A DNA stretch of 64,000 bases. Source: Forficula auricularia. Its lineage: Eukaryota; Arthropoda; Insecta; Dermaptera; Forficulidae. Both the position numbers and the translations under genes were made by a program. The stretch is from the NCBI GenBank assembly GCA_024734495.1, contig JALMQS010000085.1:23627077-23691076 (forward strand), in the 5' to 3' direction. Of the stretch, positions 61,701-64,000 are shown piece by piece; the stretch's first letter is position 1; every line of letters begins with the position of its first letter. The notes beneath the pieces are model-generated. The model ran no database searches. It saw only the letters and a program-made list of their open reading frames with translations, and was not told the origin of the DNA.

Positions 61701-63156
61701 CATCCATTCTCCTCATCCTTAATAGTTAAACCTTTAAAAACAGACGATGGTAATATTTGTTCTTATTTTATATTTATTAAAGACTTAACCAGGCCCAGGA
61801 CAGGCCAAGTTTTAAGTATTTCAGTACCTTAGAAAATATTTCTGATTTAATACGGACAGATGTTAAAATAACGCATTTTATCCTCCATTTTTGCGACCCT
61901 ACATTAAATATCCTTAATACTAACAAGAGCTATAAGTTCATTCTGTCGTCGGCCATTCTGGCATTTGCCGGGCCTGGTCACAGCTATGCACGTTTGATCA
62001 AAATTTCGGAATTATAAATTAATTAGCTTAACTGATATTTCGCTGGGAAAGACGGATATACAAATGCGGTATGAATAGGGGCCTAAACAAAAACTAATTT
62101 AATTTATATTTTACCAATCCTTAAATTTGAAAACTTGATTGAAGATTACTTAATAGTCTTTAAGATAAAACTAGGTTTCCTAAAATTTGATCATAAGGGA
62201 TGTACGGTAGAACCTCGTTTATCCGGACTAACTGGGACCAAAGATAATCCGGATATAAGGGTAATAAAAACAAAATAAATACTCAAATAAGCGAATTAGA
62301 ATTTATTTCGATAAAAAAACAGCATGTTTATATCAAAATTACATAGAATTAAAAAAAAAAGATACATGTGTTAAAAATAATAAAATAACTTCTCATATCT
62401 TTATTATCTATGTAAACATTTATTAAAATAAAAATGTTTACAAATGCGATCCGGATAAATGAGGGCTGGATAAACGAGGTTTTACTGTATTATAAAAGAA
62501 AATATTATACCTTTCAAATTCTATTAATTAATTAAACATAAAACATAGCCTTTTGAAATGTTAAATAAATGTTCTTTCCTAAGTAATTTTTTGTTATAAA
62601 ACCCGCATTTTGGCTTCCTTAATACATATTTTAATGAAAAGATATTATACTAGCTGTAGCTCTCGGAGCCTAAGTACTCTAAAAGTAGGTAAGGAATAGA
62701 ATATATCTACAGTATCTCCTACTTGTCGTAAAAGGTGACTAAAATGGGTTGAACGTGAGGCTCGTAAAAATCTTTCCAGTTATTTAAGAAACGCATTGCC
62801 TCAAAATAAACAATGATTTTAGGATCACGAATCGGAATGGCATTTAGAGAATGGCAGGAAATATGTTTAGTATTGCAATTGGATCAGTAGAAAAGGACTT
62901 TGAGGATGTCGGAGTTGGTCATTCCGAGAACAAACCCATTCAGATAACGATGCCAAAGCAGACCATTAGAATCTGTAGGGCCAGACGAAGAAGAGCAAGA
63001 TGTAAAATTATGATTAAAACTGACCTGTGATTTTTCGAGCTTTTCTTGAAGGGCTGCAGCTTCTGCGCGAGCTCGTTCTCCATCAGCCTGAGTGACTCGC
63101 AACTCGGCTTGACATCGGCGAAGATCAGTTGCTGTTTTATCAGAACGATCTCGATC
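34520..63156 (-). CDS. brp: Bruchpilot (ELKS/CAST-family active zone scaffold), C-terminal 1193 residues, 16 exons
   Basis: Spliced minus-strand gene; 5' part lies beyond the window. Exons in transcript order: 63025-63156, 55332-55619, 53240-53452, 51388-51495, 51172-51311, 49317-49569, 49077-49250, 47797-47943, 45367-45678, 44187-44429, 43108-43893, 41281-41565, 37695-37907, 36476-36657, 34687-34756, 34520-34555. All 15 junctions are GT-AG and the frame stays open over 3582 nt. The product is an almost unbroken coiled coil (KAQ.ELE, ERDELxRQLEK patterns). The end, LVQMSQEEQN...KEQAIHQLQ followed by AGPAGFLKSFF-stop, resembles the fly Bruchpilot tail as I remember it. In flies Bruchpilot forms the T-bar filaments of presynaptic active zones, clusters calcium channels, and its last residues tether synaptic vesicles. 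Fly Brp is about 1740 residues, so roughly the ELKS-homologous third is missing here. Identification is firm for the family; the absence of further small exons is inferred. Confidence 0.87.
34687..34756 (-). CDS. brp: brp coding exon a15 (23 codons plus 1 nt)
   Basis: Acceptor TTCTAG, donor GTAAAA. After the split Glu it reads QLKQAQAKMKQLQQAQAQR then PAEE, ending in phase 0. Glutamine-rich last coil. If the 131-bp intron is retained the protein would end in VK-stop instead of the conserved tail. Confidence 0.88.
35231..35465. mobile_element. Inverted-repeat element with hammerhead-like core
   Basis: Arms of about 95 bp around TTATTATTCAAATGGTTAAT. The minus strand has CTGAAGA, A, GAGA...TCTC, GAAATATTTGG; the plus-strand copy has lost its stem II. 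Lies in the intron between brp a15 and a14. Confidence 0.75.
35785..36020. mobile_element. Stowaway-like MITE, CTCCCTCCGTTCC termini
   Basis: Left end TA + CTCCCTCCGTTCCTAATTAG; right end, reversed, CTCCCTCAGTCCCAAATTAG + TA. CTCCCTCCGTTCC is the classic Stowaway terminus described from plant Tc1/mariner MITEs. An additional inverted GGAGGGAGTA at 35882-35891 suggests a nested or internally truncated copy. In the brp a15/a14 intron. Confidence 0.75.
36476..36657 (-). CDS. brp: brp coding exon a14, conserved C-terminal block (60 codons plus 2 nt)
   Basis: Acceptor TTTTAG, donor GTAAGT. Begins with a glycine-rich linker (AQAGRGAGGGGAEAEALRKE) and continues with LLQLVQMSQEEQNSKEQAIH to QLQ plus GA. 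The LVQMSQEEQN segment is the strongest match to the fly Bruchpilot end that I can recall. The split Glu codon GA|G is completed in a15. Confidence 0.9.
36986..37453. mobile_element. MITE with CGTCGCCTTA termini, copy 2, containing a nested MITE
   Basis: TATATCGTCGGCTTAGAGTG at left, GGCGACGATATA at right. The Harbinger-like MITE 37233-37438 is inserted near its right end. In the brp a14/a13 intron. Confidence 0.78.
37233..37438. mobile_element. PIF/Harbinger-like MITE, copy 1 (TAA duplication)
   Basis: Palindromic, ends (T)GGCCAGTTGTATGTCGG and CATACAACTGGCCC, flanked by TAA on both sides, arms about 95 bp including TTAGAATTCACCTTG. A 3-bp TAA/TTA duplication is typical of PIF/Harbinger elements. 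Nested inside the MITE 36986-37453. Confidence 0.85.
37695..37907 (-). CDS. brp: brp coding exon a13 (71 codons)
   Basis: Acceptor GGGCTTAG, donor GTTCGT. Begins LDLHEARQHLAEGASKSNQ and ends KLDQLEAQHK, phase 0/0. Lysine-rich coiled coil after an ASKSNQADAAAR linker. Confidence 0.85.
38955..39145. mobile_element. Inverted-repeat element with GAAACGTC hairpin arms
   Basis: Arms contain ATAAAACACGACGTTTCAAT and its inverse. On the plus strand TTGAAAA, A, GATCAC/GTGATT and GAAACGTCGTG form a decayed hammerhead-like unit (39061-39100). In the brp a13/a12 intron. Confidence 0.75.
39600..39725 (-). repeat. tRNA-like repeat flanking the LINE, left copy
   Basis: The minus strand has GAGTAGCCATTGGCCTGAAT and B-box-like GGGTTCAATTCCC. 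A similar copy lies beyond the LINE at 40985-41105 in the same orientation. Confidence 0.5.
40020..40905 (+). pseudogene. 5'-truncated non-LTR retrotransposon (LINE) reverse transcriptase C-terminus with poly(A) tail
   Basis: The open frame 40202-40843 encodes the end of a LINE RT: LGVTLGSDLSWNDHI, then AAARKLGLLFRSRRCYTPSQ, LLMLYKAQIRPCLEYGSHLW and IQKRAIKLIGEP. The upstream part (LPNISFNSNSLEFREKFQ, ending 40208) is in another frame, so there is a frameshift at about 40200. A run of As at 40889-40905 marks the 3' end. Jockey/CR1-like in character; exact clade not assigned. Lies in the intron between brp exons a13 and a12, opposite in strand to brp. Confidence 0.85.
40985..41105 (-). repeat. 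tRNA-like repeat flanking the LINE, right copy
   Basis: Shares GCCTGAATTGCTTTTTGG-type sequence and GGGTTAAATTCCC with the left copy. The downstream AATCATATAGTTTAAATA region is also repeated at 39815. Confidence 0.5.
41281..41565 (-). CDS. brp: brp coding exon a12 (95 codons)
   Basis: Acceptor TTAACCTAG, donor GTTGGA. Begins AMLVRLETEARGEGDQWRQR, has a glutamine-rich hinge (MAGQTQQMAQLQQSAAGASS), and ends LEMLVQELEKSQ, phase 0/0. Confidence 0.86.
41872..42010 (-). repeat. Palindromic tRNA-like repeat, copy 3
   Basis: Inserted in a hammerhead-like family 2 element. Minus strand: GTCAGAGAGAGATTTGTC, then GGGTTCGATTCCTAAGGGG, then ACCTCTCTGATATGCAATG. The outer GTCAGAGAG/CTCTCTGAT pair like an extended acceptor stem. 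Confidence 0.65.
42061..42113 (+). ncRNA. Hammerhead-ribozyme-like motif, best example
   Basis: Order on the plus strand: stem I left AAATGGGCCA (42061-42070), CTGAGGA (42071-42077), one extra A, stem II GTCAA/TTGAC closing AATAAA, GAAA (42095-42098), CGTC, then stem I right TGGCCCATTT. Stem I is 10 perfect pairs and meets the core exactly where a hammerhead requires. Stem III would be only AC/GU without a loop, as in minimal hammerheads thought to act as dimers. The extra A after CTGAGGA is not in the textbook core. Catalysis is unproven. Confidence 0.55.
42719..43053. mobile_element. hAT MITE (Charlie-like termini)
   Basis: Starts CAGTGTTTTTCAATCTTTTT and ends GTTTTTC-type inverse (TTTGAAAAACATTG). 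Subterminal GTGACCC/GGGTCGCGACCC. Flanking 8-mers TTCTAATG and CTCTAATA match at six of eight. In the brp a12/a11 intron. Confidence 0.82.
43108..43893 (-). CDS. brp: brp coding exon a11 (262 codons) with eight 32-residue repeats
   Basis: Largest visible exon. Acceptor TTTCTAG, donor GTAAGA, phase 0/0. After NKERHLAEESDVLRSRDKQ it consists of eight tandem units with consensus ERDELIRQLEKTQ near the middle and IELELKQV near the end. Period is 32 residues (96 bp), directly visible in the DNA as TCCATGGTCA at 43421 and 43517. Unit 7 lacks four residues. A 32-residue period fits three heptads plus one 11-residue hendecad, which keeps the coil in register. Long plus-strand ORFs here are shadows of this regular sequence. 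Confidence 0.9.
44187..44429 (-). CDS. brp: brp coding exon a10 (81 codons)
   Basis: Acceptor TTTCAACCAAAG, donor GTAAAA. Begins VEKIRDRHEGLQARSEHLQK, has a short non-helical ASASVNSGAEAE stretch, and ends ERTKNEMARLQ, phase 0/0. Confidence 0.85.
44596..44799. mobile_element. PIF/Harbinger-like MITE, copy 2 (TAA duplication)
   Basis: Ends GAGCCAGTTTTATGTCGG and ACAACTGGCCC, flanked by TAA. Same internal palindrome as copy 1. In the brp a10/a9 intron. Confidence 0.87.
45367..45678 (-). CDS. brp: brp coding exon a9 (104 codons)
   Basis: Acceptor AATCCAACAG, donor GTGAAA. Begins DTHERSKEEAERLRERLEKA and ends QLGEIERLHIE, phase 0/0. Alanine/glutamate-rich coiled coil with an ELELELELR run. The donor is weak but the frame fits both neighbours. 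Confidence 0.86.
45955..46580. mobile_element. Decayed family 1 inverted-repeat element with LINE insertion
   Basis: Ends ATTCCGAATAAA.. and its inverse near 46560. Arms contain degenerate CTGAARA...GTCGG motifs. The loop holds the LINE fragment 46149-46424. In the brp a9/a8 intron. Confidence 0.65.
46149..46424 (-). pseudogene. LINE reverse transcriptase C-terminal fragment
   Basis: Minus-strand frame with RGQMMGHTLRHGGLLRDILE, the basic KKRRRGRPR stretch and the end region REVKQLAGDRIEWRR. This is the characteristic last part of RT proteins from endonuclease-type LINEs. No other LINE domain is nearby. It sits inside a decayed hammerhead-like inverted-repeat element (45955-46580) in a brp intron. 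Confidence 0.75.
46661..46807. repeat. Palindrome with (AT)n core
   Basis: CCCTAGTAGCACAATGTTTC at left and its exact inverse at right, with CAAACTATATAGTTACTAT arms and a long AT dinucleotide centre. Perfect enough to form a stable cruciform. In the brp a9/a8 intron. Confidence 0.85.
47432..47611. mobile_element. PIF/Harbinger-like MITE, copy 3 (TAA duplication)
   Basis: Ends GGGCCAGTTGTATGTCGG and ACAACTGGCCC with TAA on both sides; the loop is shortened. In the brp a9/a8 intron. Confidence 0.87.
47797..47943 (-). CDS. brp: brp coding exon a8 (49 codons)
   Basis: Acceptor GGTTTTAG, donor GTAAGC. Begins VELEKMYERLEKATTEGRKA and ends AERYAARVGKYQ, phase 0/0. Coiled coil. Confidence 0.86.
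48286..48479. mobile_element. PIF/Harbinger-like MITE, copy 4 (TAA duplication)
   Basis: Ends GGGCAAGTTGTATGTC and ACAACTGTCCC, TAA on both sides. Slightly more diverged. In the brp a8/a7 intron. Confidence 0.86.
49077..49250 (-). CDS. brp: brp coding exon a7 (58 codons)
   Basis: Acceptor TTTTCAG, donor GTAACA. Begins TRERFDKAQLEVRRISAERD, contains DKLVADNERLAFESERAHSQ, and ends SQEEMARLQ, phase 0/0. This ERxDKAQxEVxRxxxERDKL block is one of the more Bruchpilot-like stretches. Confidence 0.88.
49317..49569 (-). CDS. brp: brp coding exon a6 (84 codons plus 1 nt)
   Basis: Acceptor GTTTTCAG, donor GTAATT. After the split Arg codon it reads MQAEMDRQRTKLETVESERE and ends KEERDHLVLDLEM. Dense in Glu/Arg heptads. 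A 66-bp intron, the shortest in the gene, separates it from a7. Confidence 0.87.
50094..50392. repeat. 81-bp tandem repeat (about 3.7 copies)
   Basis: Unit starts at 50094, 50175, 50256 and 50337 (GACTCNGATAGTTGACCATT). 81 is a multiple of three, so a plus-strand ORF runs through it, but the DNA is intronic to brp (a6/a5). Confidence 0.9.
51172..51311 (-). CDS. brp: brp coding exon a5 (46 codons plus 2 nt)
   Basis: Acceptor GTTTTAG, donor GTAGTT (weak). Begins LEREDAQTEIEMLKEKLDK and ends ARVLEKYD plus AG. The split codon AG|A (Arg) is completed by a6. One of only two non-phase-0 junctions in the visible gene. Confidence 0.83.
51388..51495 (-). CDS. brp: brp coding exon a4 (36 codons)
   Basis: Acceptor CCCTAG, donor GTAATC. 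Begins TGQLGKALRERDNAVAE and ends DKAQQLHHKLQ, phase 0/0. A short cassette-size exon only 76 bp of intron away from a5. Confidence 0.82.
51672..51745 (-). repeat. tRNA-derived SINE head (Ala/Gly-like)
   Basis: The minus strand has GCCCGTAGCTCAGTTGGTTC (A-box) and a degenerate GGATTCGGATTCC B-box with GGCAATGTGAAGG between. In the brp a4/a3 intron. Confidence 0.6.
52229..52841. mobile_element. MITE with CGTCGCCTTA termini, copy 3, containing a nested palindrome
   Basis: TATATCGTCGCCTTA at left and AAGGTGACGATATA at right. The palindromic element 52244-52605 sits near its left end, a mirror image of the situation in copy 2. Confidence 0.78.
52244..52605. mobile_element. Palindromic element GGGGCCTACAGACTTGCAAC
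   Basis: Terminal repeats GGGGCCTACAGACTTGCAAC and its inverse (TTGCAAGTCTATAGGCCCC). The interior is rich in repeated TTGCAACC motifs. Nested in the MITE 52229-52841; superfamily not assigned (left flank TTAA, right flank TTTA). Confidence 0.75.
53240..53452 (-). CDS. brp: brp coding exon a3 (71 codons)
   Basis: Acceptor CTTTCTAG, donor GTATGA. Begins VQMDKEKISYELDSVQSQ and ends ELDKARERLEIQ, phase 0/0. Coiled coil with repeated KAQ/KAR heptad positions. Confidence 0.86.
54419..54840. mobile_element. MITE with TGTTGCAGTAAAAACCCG termini, copy 3
   Basis: Palindrome of 422 bp in the brp a3/a2 intron, same structure as 11391-11806. Confidence 0.85.
55332..55619 (-). CDS. brp: brp coding exon a2 (96 codons)
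   Basis: Acceptor ATTTAATTGCAG, donor GTTAGT. Begins GEVYRLKARLENAQAERE and ends DKAQAELRR, phase 0/0. The pattern of ELERSQASLGKAQLHQDKLQ followed by SLDHAQSECDKNQERLDK is typical of the Bruchpilot central coiled coil. It is separated from a1 by the 7.4-kb repeat-filled intron. Confidence 0.87.
55966..56031. repeat. Near-perfect hairpin TTAATAAAGTAAAGGGAGTG
   Basis: About 30 bp on each side of CAC|TGTG are exact inverse complements. No terminal signature; it may be a minimal palindromic MITE. Confidence 0.75.
56211..56260 (+). ncRNA. Hammerhead-ribozyme-like motif, family 3
   Basis: ACGA (stem I), CCGATGA, extra A, stem GCCAA/TTGGC closing a 7-nt loop, GAAA, CGTC, TCGT (stem I). It differs from family 2 in every stem yet keeps all pairings. 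U4 of the core is changed to C. A related minus-strand copy is at 7951-8003 (CTGATGA, GCTAA/TTGGC, GAAAC). Confidence 0.45.
56494..56867. repeat. Palindromic MITE AGGAAAATACTAATGGGGCA
   Basis: Arms of roughly 130 bp share GGCATTCCATGCCAAAACGA, GACCCCGACCCCTTTCGAT and TTTCGATAGGGTGG, inverted. A further partial copy follows directly at 56875-56955 in the orientation of the right arm. Confidence 0.82.
58111..59020 (+). mobile_element. DD41D Tc1/mariner-like element, internally deleted
   Basis: TA-flanked, with short terminal inverted repeats GGGTCCGCCA and TGGCGGACCA. About 910 bp, against the usual 1.2-1.4 kb, because the N-terminal half of the transposase is deleted. Inserted in the loop of the inverted-repeat element 57665-59509, so it is younger than that element. 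Confidence 0.85.
58221..58923 (+). pseudogene. DD41D mariner-family transposase, truncated, second catalytic Asp changed to Asn
   Basis: The start ATG at 58221 gives MVVYTLEQRWEKLRHYF, the usual N-terminus of this family. A large deletion with a short TTTGAAAAATAC repeat and a frame change then joins it to the catalytic domain, open from about 58300 to 58923. That domain has IFSDEAHF (first Asp), FQQNGATCHTA (second position Asn, where the family has Asp) and SSDLTPLDYYLWG (third Asp, 41 residues on). The HTH DNA-binding region is missing. It cannot be active in cis. Confidence 0.88.
59569..59694. repeat. Palindrome with GAAGAAGACAATAAAAG arms
   Basis: Arms of about 58 bp (GAAGAAGACAATAAAAGTGT... 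and inverse) around TATATATCGTTATA. Adjacent sequence at 59700 (CTGCTACTCTCGGCAAAA type) recurs inverted at 9415-9440. Confidence 0.78.
60246..60280 (+). promoter_or_regulatory. Candidate TATA plus Inr core promoter, antisense to brp
   Basis: TATATAAG at 60246 is followed by arthropod initiator TCAGT with its A at 60278, a spacing of 32 bp, close to the ideal. An ATG in good context (CAACATGG) follows at 60307 but opens only 12 codons. It may belong to an LTR element, since a GTAAGT donor-like site lies at 61534. Confidence 0.35.
60435..61260. repeat. 103-bp tandem repeat (about 8 copies, decaying rightwards)
   Basis: Landmark TCCTTAAGGACCTTTTGCC at 60442, 60545, 60648, 60751, 60854, 60962 and 61065, with weaker units near 61148 and 61245. 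Unit also has TTTCACCAAATTTTATAATT and TATTTTACAACATTTTGAC. Lies in the first visible brp intron. Confidence 0.9.
62205..62487. mobile_element. Tigger/pogo-like MITE
   Basis: TA-flanked. Termini CGGTAGAACCTCGTTTATCC and (reversed right) CAGTAAAACCTCGTTTATCC with GGACTAACTGGGACCA, closely resembling Tigger/pogo termini known from other animals. No transposase remains. Confidence 0.85.
63025..63156 (-). CDS. brp: brp coding exon a1 (44 codons)
   Basis: First brp exon visible on the 5' side. Acceptor TTTTTTAG precedes GATCGAGATCG and donor GTCAGT follows ...AAATCACAG. It begins DRDRSDKTATDLRRCQ and ends LQEKLEKSQ, phase 0 at both ends. Coiled coil throughout. The preceding exon is not in the window, or is cut by its edge. 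Confidence 0.82.
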
Positions 63157-63626
63157 CTAAAAAAATAATATAATCATTAATATATGATTGATTACAAAAG
63201 TCTGCGATGAAATAGTTTTATGAATAATTTCATGTGATTCTTATTGATTTTTGTCTTCTAAACGAAATTTCTTTTTTGTATATTACATCACATTTTTTGA
63301 CAAAGCAAGAATTAATTAAATTAAGTTAAATTTACCCCTGGTCAAATACCAAGTCTTAAAATTGATTTGGTCAAAATATTATTAAGTTTGTCGCAAAATT
63401 TATTTTTCTCCTAATTCTATAGATCATTGTAATAAATAGCTCAAAAATAAAATTTTTAAAATGCCGAACAGACCAAATAGCTGCTGCTTGTGAGTCCTCT
63501 GTCTCTGTCGTGTTCAGGTGAAGAACTTAATCCGACGCGGCCATAAGATGTCTAGTCAAAAAGAACACATTTATCAATAAGTAGATACATGATTAAGAGA
63601 AATATCTATATACTATACAAATAGAT

Positions 63627-63955
63627 GAGGGGTCGGTAGCGCAATCGGTTAAATCACCAACTTTTCTAATCCGATTAGGAGAACATCAACCTAGATTTCA
63701 TCAGCTCGATCCCAGCAAGAAGCAAAGTGAATTTATTTGAAAAATAATACAAAACCGGCCCCTTGGCTCCAGAAACTGACAATCTCTGGTTCTACAAAAC
63801 CTCGCGCATGGGCAATTTCATAACAAGCAACCATAAATCGTGAGAGGCAAAATCAAGTGGTAACCAATCCACCCACCCTCGAGTGGCAGCCGGGCATTCA
63901 GATTCTGGGGGACCGGGACCATCACGAAGTCAAGGAAGAAACAATGGAAGAATAA
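63627..63955 (+). repeat. tRNA-derived SINE
   Basis: Plus-strand head GGGGTCGGTAGCGCAATCGG, B-box-like AGCTCGATCCC, then an unrelated body with AAACTGACAATCTCTGGTTC and CTCGAGTGGCAGCCGGGC, ending in GAAACAATGGAAG. Confidence 0.6.
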
Positions 63956-64000
63956 CGCAAAAATCCCTACATACCTGGGTACCTTTAACATAAACACACT

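Noticed and set aside
34520..63156. Myosin tail, kinesin or generic coiled-coil protein as identity of the long gene
   Set aside because: No skip-residue or motor features; the C-terminal LVQMSQEEQN and AGPAGFLKSFF ends point specifically to Bruchpilot.
11037..63955. Functional tRNA genes at the B-box sites
   Set aside because: Each site has a degenerate A-box, a broken anticodon arm or SINE-type extensions; none folds into a complete cloverleaf by eye.
63975..64000. Possible further upstream brp exon with donor CCCAG|GTATGT at the window edge
   Set aside because: Only 26 nt are visible and the phase-0 reading (VYVKGTQ) is not convincingly coiled coil; it also follows directly after a SINE.

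Overview
The window is AT-rich eukaryotic nuclear DNA, almost certainly from an arthropod. It is dense with short inverted-repeat elements, decayed mariner, hAT and LINE copies and tRNA-derived SINEs, and it carries one long, heavily split protein-coding gene. That gene, on the minus strand, is identified here as bruchpilot (brp), the arthropod ELKS/CAST-family active-zone scaffold. Exon joining gives a continuous coiled-coil reading frame whose end (LVQMSQEEQN... then AGPAGFLKSFF-stop) matches the fly Bruchpilot carboxyl terminus as I remember it. A crustacean such as a copepod is possible, but this is a guess from base composition and repeat style.

Layout. Positions 1-34519 hold no recognisable conserved gene, only one possible secreted-protein exon near 1.8-1.9 kb. 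The rest is relics: palindromic MITEs, hammerhead-like inverted repeats, a hAT relic (14.1-15.3 kb), two Ty3/gypsy LTR-end fragments with a tRNA-Trp primer site (17.2-17.6 kb), a frameshifted DD34D mariner (18.9-20.2 kb), a 1-kb inverted repeat (21-22 kb), an unusual C-rich repeat (23.6-24.2 kb), and long plain AT-rich stretches. Positions 34520-63156 hold 16 consecutive brp coding exons (3582 nt, 1193 codons plus stop). Thirteen of 15 introns are phase 0, and introns run from 66 bp to 7.4 kb. The ELKS-like amino-terminal part lies beyond 64000. The brp introns are full of mobile elements: four PIF/Harbinger-like MITEs with TAA duplications, a hAT MITE, a Tigger/pogo MITE, a Stowaway-like MITE, LINE fragments, a DD41D mariner nested in a 149-bp-arm inverted repeat, and 81-bp and 103-bp tandem repeats.

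The most interesting signal is a recurring hammerhead-ribozyme-like core: CTGANGA, one extra nucleotide, a hairpin, then GAAAC(GTC). It sits in the arms of at least six inverted-repeat families that otherwise differ in sequence. The hairpin stems and flanking stem I strands differ between families but keep base pairing. This suggests selection for RNA structure, as known for hammerhead motifs of Penelope-like elements and retrozymes, but here in small palindromic elements and with a constant extra base in the core.
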